Shown here: one piece after another, positions 6,222 through 15,458 of the stretch | How the letters are laid out: every line of letters starts with the position of its first letter | Numbering within the stretch: the first letter of the stretch is position 1 | Notes under the pieces: generated by a model | Told to the model about the DNA's origin: nothing | Database searches by the model: none | Seen by the model: only the letters and a program-made list of their open reading frames with translations | DNA from: Rhodomicrobium sp. R_RK_3 | GTDB lineage: Bacteria; Pseudomonadota; Alphaproteobacteria; Rhizobiales; Rhodomicrobiaceae | Assembly: GCF_002198715.1 (NCBI RefSeq) | Contig: NZ_MWLK01000024.1 | Coordinates: forward strand, 1-64,000 | Direction of reading: 5' to 3' | Length of the DNA stretch: 64,000 nt | Made by a program: the position numbers and the translations under genes

Positions 6222-9200
6222 CTAATGCGCCTCGTCCCAATTGTCGGCGGCGCGGGCGTCCACCCGCAGCGGCACGGACAGCATGGCGGCCGGTTCGGCG
6301 GCGCGCTCCATGACGCGCTTGGCCGTCGCGATGGTCATCTCGACATCCGCGTCCTTGGCCTCGAACACCAGTTCGTCATGCACCTGCAACAGCATCCGCG
6401 TCTCGACGCCCGCCGTGCGCAACTCGCCGGCCATCTTGACCATGGCCCGGCGGATGATGTCGGCGGCGGTGCCCTGGATCGGGGCGTTGATCGCCGCGCG
6501 CTCGAAGAAGCTGCGCATGGCGCGGTTCGAGCTGGTGATGTCGGGGAAATGGATTTTTCGCCCGAACACCGTCGTCACGTAGCCCTTGTCGCGGGCGGTT
6601 GCCTTGGTCGCCTCCATATAGGCGCGGATGCCGGGGAAGCGCTCGAAATACTTGGTGATGTAGTCGCCCGCCTCGCTGCGCGAAATGCTGAGATTCTGCG
6701 CCAGACCGAAGGCCGAGATGCCGTAGATGATGCCGAAATTGATCGCCTTGGCGCGGCGGCGGACCTCGCCCGGCATGTCCTTGATCGGCACCCCGAACAT
6801 TTCCGACGCCGTCATGGCGTGGATGTCGAGATCCTCGGCGAACGCCGCCTTCAGCGCCGGGATGTCGGCGACATGGGCGAGCACGCGCAGCTCGATCTGG
6901 CTGTAGTCGGCCGAGATCAGCTTGTGGCCCGGCTCGGCGATGAAGGCCATGCGGATCTGGCGGCCTTCCGCCGTGCGGATCGGGATGTTCTGCAGGTTCG
7001 GCTCGGTCGAGGCGAGCCGCCCGGTCGAAGTCGAGGCGAGCGAATAGCAAGTGTGGATGCGGCCCGTTTCCGGGTGAATATGGGCGGGCAGCGTGTCGGT
7101 ATAGGTGCTCTTCAGCTTGGAAAGCTGGCGCCATTCCAGCAGCTTGACGGGCAGCCGCCGCGCCTCCTCGGCCAGGTTCTCGCTATTCGCCAGATCGTCC
7201 AGCACCGTCGCGCCGGTGCTCCAGACGCCGGTGCCGGTCTTCTTGCCGCCGGGATAGCCGAGCTTGCCGAACAGGATTTCCGAAAGCTGCTTGGTCGAGC
7301 CGACATTGAATTTTTCGCCCGCCAGCTCGTGCACTTCCTTCTCGATGTCGGCGAGCGCATCGGTGAATTTCACCGACAGCGTCTTCAGCAGCGCCGGGTC
7401 GATGCGCACGCCCGCGCCTTCCATGTCGGCGAGGACGTGGATCATTGGCCGCTCCAGCCGCTCATAGACGGCGGCCATGCCCTCGGCGGCGAGGCGGGGC
7501 GAAAGAATGTGCCAGAGCCGCAGCGTGACGTCAGCATCCTCGGCAGCATATTCGGTCGCCCTGGCGACGGGGACGCGGTCGAAAGTCACCTGCGACTTGC
7601 CGCTGCCGCAGACATCCTTGAAGGCGATCGGCTTGTGGCCGAGATGGCGCTGGGACAGCTCGTCCATGCCGTGCGAGCCCATGCCCGCATCGAGCGCATA
7701 GGACATCAGCATGGTGTCGTCGACCGGCGCGATCTCGATGCCGCAGCGGCGCAGCACCTGGATGTCGTATTTCAGGTTCTGGCCGATCTTGAGCACGCCT
7801 TCGTCCTCGAGCAGGCCCTTCAGCAGAGCCAGCGCCTCCTTCTTCGGCGCCTGCGCGATAGCGCCGGTATTGTCGAGGTCGAGGCCGTCCGTCGCCGGGC
7901 GATGGTCGATCGGCACGTAGCAGGCGCGGCCGGGCGCCAGCGCCAGCGAGAAGCCGGCAATATTGCACTTCATCGGGTCGAGCCCGGTGGTCTCCGAGTC
8001 GAAAGCGACATAGCCTTGCTCGACCGCCATGGCGATCCATTCGGCGAGCCGGTCGAGCGTGGTGACGGTCTCATAGGCGGAGATGTCGAACGGGATCGCC
8101 CGGATCTCGGCCTTGCGGCGCGCGGCATAGGCGGCCGGCATGTTGCCCGCGTCGGTCTCGGTCTTGACCGGCTGGGCGAGGGCGGCGTCATGCTGGGCCG
8201 GCGTTTCGATCTCGGCCGCGCCGGGAATATCGACGCCGAAGGCCGTGGCGACGCGCTTCGTCAGCGTGGTGAATTCCATCAGCCGCATGAAGGAGAGCAG
8301 CGCGCGCGGCTCGACCTCGCCGAGACAGGTCTCGGCCAGCGGCACATCGAGCGGCACATCGGTCTTCAGCCGCACCAGCTCACGGCTGAGCCGGGCCTGA
8401 TCGGCATATTGCAGGAGCCGCTCGCGGCGCATGTTCTGCTTGATGCTGGCGGCGTTGGCGAGCAGCGTATCAAGATCGCCATATTCCTGGATGAGCTGCG
8501 CGGCGGTCTTCACGCCGATGCCCGGAACCCCCGGGACATTATCGGTGGCGTCGCCGCAAAGCGACTGCACATCGACGACCTTGTCCGGCCCGACACCGAA
8601 TTTCGCTCGCACCTCGTCCTCGCCGATGCGCCGTTCATTGCCCGGCATCGGATCGTACATCGACACGGACGGACCGACGATCTGCATCAGATCCTTGTCG
8701 CCGGAGACGATGGTGACATGCGCGCCCGCCTCGACCGCGTGGCAGGCATAGGTGGCGATCAGGTCGTCGGCCTCAAAACCCTGCTTCTCGATCGGCAGCA
8801 GCCCGAAGGCGCGCACCGCATCGCGGATCAGCGGGAATTGCGGCACCAGCTCGTCGGGCGGCGCGTCGCGATTGGCCTTGTACTGGTGGTAGAGCGCGTT
8901 GCGGAAGGTCTCGCCGGAATGGTCGAAGATGACGGCCAGATGGGTCGGCTTGCCGTCGTCGATGCCCTCGCGCAGGATCTTCCAGAGCATGTTGGAGAAG
9001 GTCATCACCGCGCCGACCGGGGTGCCGTCCGATCGGGTGAAGCTGCGGCCGCGCGCCTGGGCGGCTTTGAACATGGCGAAATAGGCGCGGAAAATATAGG
9101 TCGATCCGTCGATCAGATAGACATGGTCGCCTGCCTTCACCGGCTGCGGGACCGGGCAGGTTGCTTGGCTTTGCGAATCGGCCGTCATGGTTTGTGTCAT
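6222..9200 (-). CDS. polA: DNA polymerase I
   Basis: A 992-residue three-domain repair and Okazaki-processing polymerase. The 5'-3' exonuclease occupies about residues 25-310. The 3'-5' exonuclease is intact: Exo I FDSETTG near 398, Exo II NLKYD, and Exo III YAAEDAD. Many PolI homologues have lost these residues, so proofreading is predicted here. The polymerase domain has motif A (SADYSQIELR), the O-helix region RRRAKAINFGIIYG and motif C (QVHDELVFE, near 941). Two close Met codons (9200 and 9188) could start it; I kept the upstream one. It precedes sufE. Confidence 0.96.
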   Translation of the reverse strand: MTQTMTADSQSQATCPVPQPVKAGDHVYLIDGSTYIFRAYFAMFKAAQARGRSFTRSDGTPVGAVMTFSNMLWKILREGIDDGKPTHLAVIFDHSGETFRNALYHQYKANRDAPPDELVPQFPLIRDAVRAFGLLPIEKQGFEADDLIATYACHAVEAGAHVTIVSGDKDLMQIVGPSVSMYDPMPGNERRIGEDEVRAKFGVGPDKVVDVQSLCGDATDNVPGVPGIGVKTAAQLIQEYGDLDTLLANAASIKQNMRRERLLQYADQARLSRELVRLKTDVPLDVPLAETCLGEVEPRALLSFMRLMEFTTLTKRVATAFGVDIPGAAEIETPAQHDAALAQPVKTETDAGNMPAAYAARRKAEIRAIPFDISAYETVTTLDRLAEWIAMAVEQGYVAFDSETTGLDPMKCNIAGFSLALAPGRACYVPIDHRPATDGLDLDNTGAIAQAPKKEALALLKGLLEDEGVLKIGQNLKYDIQVLRRCGIEIAPVDDTMLMSYALDAGMGSHGMDELSQRHLGHKPIAFKDVCGSGKSQVTFDRVPVARATEYAAEDADVTLRLWHILSPRLAAEGMAAVYERLERPMIHVLADMEGAGVRIDPALLKTLSVKFTDALADIEKEVHELAGEKFNVGSTKQLSEILFGKLGYPGGKKTGTGVWSTGATVLDDLANSENLAEEARRLPVKLLEWRQLSKLKSTYTDTLPAHIHPETGRIHTCYSLASTSTGRLASTEPNLQNIPIRTAEGRQIRMAFIAEPGHKLISADYSQIELRVLAHVADIPALKAAFAEDLDIHAMTASEMFGVPIKDMPGEVRRRAKAINFGIIYGISAFGLAQNLSISRSEAGDYITKYFERFPGIRAYMEATKATARDKGYVTTVFGRKIHFPDITSSNRAMRSFFERAAINAPIQGTAADIIRRAMVKMAGELRTAGVETRMLLQVHDELVFEAKDADVEMTIATAKRVMERAAEPAAMLSVPLRVDARAADNWDEAH

Positions 9201-9336
9201 CGCGTAACTATAGGCACGGAAGGGGGCGGGTTAAAGGGAAAGCGGGAGATTTCCGCAGGGCCAGGGCGGCGGCGCGCCTTGCAATGAGGCGGGGGCGGCC
9301 GGAGAATGGCGTCCCTCCATAATATAGGGAAGCGAT

Positions 9337-10185
9337 ATGAATTTTGAACCGGCGGAATGGCTTGGGCGGACGGAGATGGCGGAGGACAGGCCAGGGGCGG
9401 CGGCACTCGCCTCCCTGGAAGGGCTGCTCGACCGCGACCCCGCCCTGCCCGCCGATGGCGCGCCGCTGCCGCCGCTCGCGCATTGGTTGTGTTTCCTGCC
9501 GCGCCCGAGGCAATCCGAGATCGGCCCGGACGGCCATCCGAAGCGGGGCGGCTTCCTGCCGCCGATCGCATTGCCGAGGCGGATGTGGGCGGGCGGCGAC
9601 CTTACGTTCCATCGGCCTATCCATATCGGCGAGCGGGTTCGCCGCGTCTCGGGCATCGAGAGCATTGAAGAGAAGCAGGGCCGCAGCGGCACGCTGGTGC
9701 TGCTGACCTTGCTGCATGAGATTTCCGGCGAGCACGGGCTCGCCATCGCGGAGAGGCAGGATCTGGTCTATCGCGATGCGCCGCAGCCGGGCGCGTCCGC
9801 AGCGGAGCCGGGCAAGGCCCCGGAGGACGCCGCCTGGACGCGCGAAATCGCGCCCGATCCCGTGCTGCTGTTCCGCTATTCGGCGCTGACGCTGAACGGC
9901 CATCGCATCCATTACGACCAGCCTTACGCAACGGGCGTCGAAGGCTATCCCGGCCTCGTCGTGCATGGTCCTCTGCTGGCAACGCTGCTCGCCGACCATT
10001 TCCGGCGCCACCTGCCGGATGCAAGGCTCAGCCGCTTCAGCTTCCGCGCCACGGCCCCGGTCTTCGACACCGCGCCCTTTGCCGTGTGCGGCAAGCCGGG
10101 TGAGCCGGGACAGGTGAGGCTCTGGATCGCGGGCCCCGGCAATGCGTTGTGCATGGACGCCACCGCCACCTTCTCCGAGGCATGA
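9337..10185 (+). CDS. MaoC/FAS1-like acyl-CoA dehydratase
   Basis: A 282-residue double-hot-dog dehydratase of the FAS1-like/HTD2 group, which includes mesaconyl-C4-CoA (3-methylfumaryl-CoA) hydratases. N-terminal part: PPLAHWLCFLP near residue 50, then a GGDLTFHRPIHIGERV segment near 87-102. The C-terminal hot dog has RYSALTLNGHRIHYDQPYA near 180-198, carrying the catalytic Asn/His/Asp-type region, and GYPGLVVHGPL. It is one base upstream of an acyl-CoA dehydrogenase gene, so the pair probably acts on one acyl-CoA thioester (hydration after desaturation). No CoA-transferase or lyase neighbours allow the substrate to be named. Confidence 0.82.
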   Translation: MNFEPAEWLGRTEMAEDRPGAAALASLEGLLDRDPALPADGAPLPPLAHWLCFLPRPRQSEIGPDGHPKRGGFLPPIALPRRMWAGGDLTFHRPIHIGERVRRVSGIESIEEKQGRSGTLVLLTLLHEISGEHGLAIAERQDLVYRDAPQPGASAAEPGKAPEDAAWTREIAPDPVLLFRYSALTLNGHRIHYDQPYATGVEGYPGLVVHGPLLATLLADHFRRHLPDARLSRFSFRATAPVFDTAPFAVCGKPGEPGQVRLWIAGPGNALCMDATATFSEA

Positions 10186-10186
10186 C

Positions 10187-11350
10187 ATGCGCGACAAGCC
10201 GGACGATCCCCATCAGCCGATCCGCGACGCCATCCGCGATCTCTGCCGCAACTTCCCGGACGAATATTTCCGCAAGATCGACCAGGAGCGCGGCTATCCG
10301 GAAGCCTTCGTCGAGGCGCTGACCAAGGCGGGCTGGCTCGCGGCGCTGATCCCCGAGGAATTCGGCGGCTCCGGGCTGGGGCTCGGTGAAGCCTGCGTCA
10401 TCATGGAGGAAATCAACCGCTGCGGCGGCAATTCCGGCGCCTGCCACGGCCAGATGTACAATATGGGCACGCTGTTGCGTCACGGCTCTGACGCGCAGAA
10501 GCGGCTCTATCTGCCCAAAATCGCCTCAGGCGAATTGCGGCTGCAATCCATGGCCGTCACCGAGCCGACCGCAGGCACCGACACCACCAAGATCCGCACC
10601 AGCGCCGTCCGGCGGGGCGACCGCTATGTCGTCAACGGCCAGAAGGTGTGGATCTCGCGCGTCCAGCATTCCGACCTGATGATTTTGCTCGCCCGCACCA
10701 CGCCGCTTGCCGAGGTGGCGCGCAAGGCGGATGGCATGTCGATCTTCCTGGTCGATCTGCGCGAGGCCATCGGCAACGGGCTCGCCGTGCGGCCGATCGC
10801 CAACATGGTCAACCATGAGACCAACGAGCTGTTCTTCGACAATCTCGAGATCCCGGCGGAGAACCTGATCGGCGAGGAGGGCAAGGGCTTTCGCTATATC
10901 CTCGACGGCCTCAATGCCGAGCGCGCGCTGATCGCCGCCGAATGTATCGGCGACGGCCGCTGGTTCATCGACCGGGCGGTGACATATGCCGGCGAGCGCG
11001 TGGTGTTCGACCGGCCCATCGGGCAGAACCAGGGCGTGCAGTTCCCGCTGGCGGAGGCGCATGTCGAAATCGAGGCCGCCGATCTGATGCGCATCGAGGC
11101 GGCGCGTCTGTTCGATGCCGGGCAGCCCTGCGGCGCGCAGGCCAACATGGCGAAGTACCTCGCCGCCAAGGCGTCATGGGAGGCGGGCAATGCTTGCCTG
11201 CAGACTTTCGGCGGCTTCGGCTTCGCCAGCGAATATGACGTCGAGCGCAAGTTCCGAGAGACGCGGCTCTATCAAGTCGCGCCCATCTCGACGAACATGG
11301 TGCTTGCCTATGTCGCCGAGCACGTACTCGGCCTGCCGCGATCTTTTTGA
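10187..11350 (+). CDS. Acyl-CoA dehydrogenase
   Basis: A 387-residue FAD-dependent acyl-CoA dehydrogenase with the three usual parts: helical N-terminus with PEEFGGSGLGLGEA, middle beta domain with QSMAVTEPTAGTDTTKI (substrate/FAD loop), and C-terminal helical domain with RVVFDRPIGQNQGVQFPLAE and QTFGGFGFASEYDVERKFRE, the latter holding the QTFGGxG FAD-binding motif. Start chosen at 10187, one base after the dehydratase stop, consistent with translational coupling. The substrate is unknown; short-chain or dicarboxyl acyl-CoA is a reasonable guess from the dehydratase partner. Confidence 0.9.
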   Translation: MRDKPDDPHQPIRDAIRDLCRNFPDEYFRKIDQERGYPEAFVEALTKAGWLAALIPEEFGGSGLGLGEACVIMEEINRCGGNSGACHGQMYNMGTLLRHGSDAQKRLYLPKIASGELRLQSMAVTEPTAGTDTTKIRTSAVRRGDRYVVNGQKVWISRVQHSDLMILLARTTPLAEVARKADGMSIFLVDLREAIGNGLAVRPIANMVNHETNELFFDNLEIPAENLIGEEGKGFRYILDGLNAERALIAAECIGDGRWFIDRAVTYAGERVVFDRPIGQNQGVQFPLAEAHVEIEAADLMRIEAARLFDAGQPCGAQANMAKYLAAKASWEAGNACLQTFGGFGFASEYDVERKFRETRLYQVAPISTNMVLAYVAEHVLGLPRSF

Positions 11351-11434
11351 ACACCGAATTGGCCGCCGAGGGCAAACGGCGCCTCGCGATTCGCGGCGCC
11401 CGAACCGCATGCAGCCTTGCCGTCTCGCCGTGGA

Positions 11435-11540
11435 GTCCTCTGCAAAACTCGGCGATCTAAACTCCGTCGCCCCGGCCGTCAGAGCCGGGGTTATTGGGTC
11501 CCGCCTCTCCGCTGCGCGGTGTCCGGGACGACGGCTGAAA
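11435..11540 (+). repeat. Dispersed intergenic repeat family A, copy 2
   Basis: Blocks shared with copies 1 and 3 include GGAGTCCTCTGCAAAACT at the left (copy 1 has GGAGACCTTTGCAAAACT in the opposite orientation), CGTCGCCCCGGCC, AGAGCCGGGG, ATTGGGTCCCG and GTCCGGGACGACGG. The middle of the longer copies is deleted here. It lies between converging genes. Confidence 0.75.
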
Positions 11541-11556
11541 GCGGCGAGCGCCCACG

Positions 11557-12279
11557 TCACCCCCGCTTCACCTCGGCGGTGAAGACATAGCCGATGCCGC
11601 GCACCGTCTTGATCAGGCGCGGGGTTTCCGGATCGCTCTCGATCTTCTTGCGGACGCGGGCGATGAGATTGTCGATGCTGCGGTCGAGGGGCGACCAGTC
11701 GCTGCCCTTGAGCAAGTCCATGAAATTGTCGCGCGAAATAACCCGGCCCGGCCGCCTGACCAGGATGTCGAGCAGGTTGAATTCGGCCGTGGTCAGCTCG
11801 TGAACCGCGCCGCCGCCATCCGACAGTTCCCGCCGCCCGGCGTCGAGCACCCAGTCGCCGAAGCGGAAGCGCTCGGCGGGCGCGGCCGCCTGCCCGCCGG
11901 CATCCGCCGCCCCGCCCTCGTAGCGGCGGAGCACCGCGCGCACCCGTGCCAGAACCTCGCGCAGATGGAACGGCTTGCTGATGTAATCGTCCGCGCCGAG
12001 CTCCAGCCCGACCACCCGGTCGATCATGTCGCCCTTGCCCGAGATCATCACGATCGGCAGATTGTGCGCCGCCCGCACCCGCCGCGCCAAGGCCAGCCCA
12101 TCTTCGCCGCCGAGCCCCAGGTCGAGCGTGATCAGGCTGACCGGCTCGCGCTCCAGCGCGGCGAACAGCTCATCGCCATTCTGCGCTTCCGACACCGCAT
12201 AGGATTCGCGCTCGAAACAGCGGCGCAGCAGCAGGCGCACCTCGGAATCGTCGTCGACAATGAGTATGCGGGCGCTCAT
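11557..12279 (-). CDS. Response regulator, OmpR/PhoB family (orphan)
   Basis: A 240-residue receiver plus winged-helix regulator. The receiver has DDD near residues 9-11, phospho-acceptor D53 (LITLDLGLGGEDG), and conserved GADDYISKPF with the Lys. The C-terminal Trans_reg_C domain has LTTAEFNLLDILVRRPGRVISRD and SIDNLIARVRKKIE. I chose the ATG at 12279 (MSARILIVDDD) over an upstream frame start because the receiver core must begin within ~5 residues. No histidine kinase is adjacent. It is divergent from a Crp/Fnr gene with about 135 bases between, so they may share control. Confidence 0.88.
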   Translation of the reverse strand: MSARILIVDDDSEVRLLLRRCFERESYAVSEAQNGDELFAALEREPVSLITLDLGLGGEDGLALARRVRAAHNLPIVMISGKGDMIDRVVGLELGADDYISKPFHLREVLARVRAVLRRYEGGAADAGGQAAAPAERFRFGDWVLDAGRRELSDGGGAVHELTTAEFNLLDILVRRPGRVISRDNFMDLLKGSDWSPLDRSIDNLIARVRKKIESDPETPRLIKTVRGIGYVFTAEVKRG

Positions 12280-12414
12280 CCCTGCGGCCTCTCTCCGTGA
12301 CGGCTCATTCTCGCAAGATCCCATTACACATTTTTTTACACGCCGTTACATCCCCGTTGAACGGAGGCGACGCGCGGCTGGTTAGCTGCGGCTGTCGCCA
12401 TCCCAGGAGGGGTC

Positions 12415-13134
12415 ATGCTGAGCCAGTCCTATCTCGAAACCGCCCGCGGACCGATTTTCCCGCTGAAGACCGCTGCCGATCAGGCCCCCAGCCCCGGCGA
12501 TAGTCTCCATCGATATCTGTCGAACGCGGCCATCCGCCGCGTCGAGGCCAAGCAAATGGTCTTCGCCGAGGGCGACCCGGCCCATCATGTCTACCGCATC
12601 GAAACCGGCGCGGTCTCGCTGTTCAAGGTGCTGGCCGACGGGCGGCGGCAGATCCTCGGCTTTGCCTATGCCGGCGACCTGATCGGCCTCGGCATCCATA
12701 GCGACTATGTGATGAACGCCCAGGCGCTGGGGGAGCTGCGCATCCGCGCGATGCCGCGCGCGGCGCTGCACAAGATCGCGGCGGTGGACGCCGGGATGAG
12801 TTTCAAGCTCTATCAGGCGATCTCGGAGGAGCTTGCGGCCACGCGCGACCTGATGATGACCACCGGCCATCGCAGCGCCTGCGAGCGGGTGGCGGGGTTT
12901 CTCGTCGCCCTGTCGCGCCGCAACGAGCGCGCCGGCAAATGCGCCGGCATCGTCGAATTGCCGATGACGCGGGCCGACATCGCCGACTTTCTCGGCCTCA
13001 CCATCGAAACGGTGAGCCGGACGCTGACCAAGCTGCGGGCGCGCCGGCTGATTGATCTGCCGCAAAGCGCACGGGTGGTTCTTTTGGATAATGACGCGTT
13101 GCAAGAGCTCGCGCGCGGCGAGAACGGCCACTGA
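12415..13134 (+). CDS. Crp/Fnr family transcriptional regulator, FixK-like
   Basis: A 239-residue regulator with an N-terminal cyclic-nucleotide-binding-type beta barrel (about 35-140), long dimerisation helix and HTH_Crp domain with MTRADIADFLGLTIETVSRTLTKL (near 182-205). That recognition helix (E-x-V-S-R) is the Fnr/FixK type. The N-terminal cysteine cluster of oxygen-sensing Fnr is absent, so it is probably FixK-like and controlled by expression rather than by an Fe-S cluster. AGGAGG lies 4 bases before the ATG. Divergent from an OmpR-family regulator. Confidence 0.88.
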   Translation: MLSQSYLETARGPIFPLKTAADQAPSPGDSLHRYLSNAAIRRVEAKQMVFAEGDPAHHVYRIETGAVSLFKVLADGRRQILGFAYAGDLIGLGIHSDYVMNAQALGELRIRAMPRAALHKIAAVDAGMSFKLYQAISEELAATRDLMMTTGHRSACERVAGFLVALSRRNERAGKCAGIVELPMTRADIADFLGLTIETVSRTLTKLRARRLIDLPQSARVVLLDNDALQELARGENGH

Positions 13135-13209
13135 TGGCGAGCGTGCGGCGCGATTAGGGCGCCGATCGCATGGGTAAGCAGGGCTGACAATCGATCAAGA
13201 CCGCTGACA

Positions 13210-13644
13210 ATGGGCGAACCCGCCGAGAAAATTCGCCTGACCACCGGGGTGTTCTACGACCTCGGCAGCCTGCTTATGGCGCTCGGCGATTTTCTCGATC
13301 TGGGACTGGCGCCGGAGAATCTCCGCATCGCCGCGCCCGCCCTGGCCATGGCACCCGGATCGGCCCTGTATGAGGCGCTCACGGCGCGTGGCGCCGGTCT
13401 CGCGGCGCTGGTCGACCCGTCCTCTGCGCCCGGACCGATCGACGGCCTGTTCACGGGCGACATCGGGGCGATCCTGACGGCGCATCTGGAGAATGGCGCC
13501 ATCGTTGCCACGGCCATAAGCGCCAGCCCGGCCATTCAGGACCAATGCACGCGGGTGCTGCTGCGCCATTGCCGGCATACCGTCCACGCGCAGGATCATC
13601 CGCAGCCGGCGCTCCGCCCGGGCGGCTCCGGCGCGATTTCCTGA
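13210..13644 (+). CDS. Hypothetical protein (144 aa)
   Basis: I do not recognise the family. The product starts with a GVFYDLGSLLMALGDFLDLGL segment and is rich in Ala/Leu/Gly, with a possible alpha/beta core up to residue ~115; the C-terminus is Pro/Arg-rich and looks disordered. There is no clear membrane helix or signal peptide. It follows the Crp/Fnr gene by 75 bases on the same strand and might be co-transcribed. Opposite-strand frames here are Arg/Pro-rich shadows. Moderate confidence that it is real. Confidence 0.5.
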   Translation: MGEPAEKIRLTTGVFYDLGSLLMALGDFLDLGLAPENLRIAAPALAMAPGSALYEALTARGAGLAALVDPSSAPGPIDGLFTGDIGAILTAHLENGAIVATAISASPAIQDQCTRVLLRHCRHTVHAQDHPQPALRPGGSGAIS

Positions 13645-13684
13645 ATGCTGCGAAGATCGGCGACCCGCAAATGGCGGGCAGCGG

Positions 13685-14578
13685 CTATCCGGCCGCCTGC
13701 GACCGGCGCCTTGCCTGTTCGATGTCCCGCACCGGCGGCAGGCCGAACAGGCGCCGATATTCGCGGGTGAATTGCGGCACGCTCGCATAGCCGACGGCAT
13801 AGGCCGCGTTGCTGGCGGGCAGCCCCTCGGCGAGCATGAGGCGCCGGGCCTCGATCAGGCGAAGCTGCTTCTGGAACTGCAGCGGCGAGAGCGACGTCAC
13901 CGCCCGGAAATGATGATGGAAGGCGGACGGGCTCATGCCGGCGGCCGAGGCAAGCCGCTCGACGGGGAGCGTAGACGTAAATTCGCATCGGATCAGCTCG
14001 ACCGCGCGCGCGATGCGCCGGGCGTGGCTGTCGGGAAAGCCCAGATGCCGGATCGCGGGACCATGGCGGCCGGCGAGCAGCCAATAATGCATCTCCCGGA
14101 CAAGCTGCGCCTGGAGCACGCGCACCGAGGCCGGACGATCGAGCAGGCGCACCATCCGCAGCGCTGCGTCGGCGACTTCGTCATCGGTCGGCTGGAGGCG
14201 CACCGGCGCCCAGCCCTCGACCGGCGTCGCCGTCATTTCGGTCGCAAGCTCGGCGATGACGGCGGGATCAAGATCCAACACGAAGGACAGATAGGGCGCG
14301 ACCGGGCTGGCCCTGGTGATCTGGCTGACGGTCGGCACGTCCGCGCTGATCAGCACCGAATCGCCGGCGCTGCACGAAAGCGTCCGGCTGCCCATGGTCA
14401 CTTGCTTGGTGCCCTGCGCGACAAGGTAGATCAGCGGCCGCTGGATGGCGTATTGCAGCTCGCCGGTGGCCGTTGCGCGGACGACGGACAGGCCGGGGAT
14501 CGGGGCGCGGGCGACGCCGTCCCGGTCGGCATGAGCCTCGGCATAGCGTCGGAGCGCATCGCAGAGCGCATCTTTCAT
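13685..14578 (-). CDS. AraC family transcriptional regulator (AraC_N sensor domain)
   Basis: A 297-residue regulator with an N-terminal AraC_N-type cupin domain (about 22-175, with PLIYLVAQGTKQVTMG and ISADVPTVSQITRAS typical of this subgroup) and a C-terminal double helix-turn-helix: LPVERLASAAGMSPSAFHHHFRAVTSLSPLQ near 207-237, then NAAYAVGYASVPQFTREYRRLFG. It is divergent from the DJ-1/Hsp31-like gene at 14739, the common arrangement for a regulator and its target. Confidence 0.9.
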   Translation of the reverse strand: MKDALCDALRRYAEAHADRDGVARAPIPGLSVVRATATGELQYAIQRPLIYLVAQGTKQVTMGSRTLSCSAGDSVLISADVPTVSQITRASPVAPYLSFVLDLDPAVIAELATEMTATPVEGWAPVRLQPTDDEVADAALRMVRLLDRPASVRVLQAQLVREMHYWLLAGRHGPAIRHLGFPDSHARRIARAVELIRCEFTSTLPVERLASAAGMSPSAFHHHFRAVTSLSPLQFQKQLRLIEARRLMLAEGLPASNAAYAVGYASVPQFTREYRRLFGLPPVRDIEQARRRSQAAG

Positions 14579-14738
14579 GCCGCCTCCATAGCCCGGGCCG
14601 CCGCACCGGGCAATGGCTTCGGAGAATCAGGCAAAGCTCTCCGAGCTTTGGGCAACACGGACGCCGGATTGTCGGCGATAGATCGATGGCCGGCCCGGAA
14701 GGGCGGCAAGCGATCATCCCCAGCAAGGAAAATGCGTC

Positions 14739-15434
14739 ATGAGCACAATCTTGATTGTCCTTTCAGCAGCCGACACCTGGACCCGCGCCGACGGCTCCAA
14801 ATATCCGAGCGGCGTGTGGGCGGAGGAATTCGTGGTGATGGACGAGGCGTTCATCAAAGCCGGCTGTACCGTCGACATCGCCACGCCCGGCGGCGCCCGG
14901 CCGACGATCGATCCGCACAGCATGATCCCCGCAGTCGTCGGCCAAGCCAATGTCGATCATTTCCGCGCCTATCTGGACGCGATTGCGGCGCGGCTGGCGA
15001 AACCCCTGGTGCTCGCCGCTGTCGACGCCGGGCGCTATGACGCCATCGTCATTCCCGGCGGCCATGGACCGGTCGAGGATCTCTACAAGGATCCCGACAT
15101 GGGCCGCGTCCTCCTTGAGGCCGATCGCATGGGCCGGATCATCGCGCCGGTCTGCCACGGCCAGGCGGCGCTCCTCGCAGCCAGGGACGACGCAGGAAAC
15201 TGGCCGTTCGCGGGCCGGAAGATGACCTCGTTCAGCGATGAAGAGGAGGTCGAGCTGGGCACCGCCGACAATGCGCCGTGGCTGCTTGCCGATACGCTGC
15301 GCAAGTCCGGCGCCAAATATGAGAAGGGGCCGAACTGGGCCGCCTATATCGTTCGGGACGGCCATCTCTTGACCGGACAGAACCCCGCCTCCAGCGCCCC
15401 GCTCGCCAGCGCCGTGCTGGAAGCGCTGCGCTAG
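14739..15434 (+). CDS. DJ-1/PfpI superfamily protein, Hsp31-like glyoxalase III type
   Basis: A 231-residue type 1 glutamine-amidotransferase-like protein of the Hsp31/YDR533C group. The nucleophile is C139 in APVCHGQAAL, with the adjacent H140; E29/E30 (WAEEF) supplies the acidic partner. AIVIPGGHGPVEDL near 103-115 is the other family signature. Members are glutathione-independent glyoxalases, deglycase candidates or holding chaperones; which applies here cannot be told. The full length matches the family. It probably belongs to the regulon of the divergent AraC protein. Confidence 0.85.
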   Translation: MSTILIVLSAADTWTRADGSKYPSGVWAEEFVVMDEAFIKAGCTVDIATPGGARPTIDPHSMIPAVVGQANVDHFRAYLDAIAARLAKPLVLAAVDAGRYDAIVIPGGHGPVEDLYKDPDMGRVLLEADRMGRIIAPVCHGQAALLAARDDAGNWPFAGRKMTSFSDEEEVELGTADNAPWLLADTLRKSGAKYEKGPNWAAYIVRDGHLLTGQNPASSAPLASAVLEALR

Positions 15435-15458
15435 CAGGGCGCTACGCTCCCGCACACG

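Noticed and set aside
5670-9287. A 1205-codon open frame on the plus strand across sufE and polA
   Set aside because: It is antisense to two clearly recognised genes, is rich in Arg, His, Gly and Asp, and is the usual mirror frame of GC-rich coding DNA.
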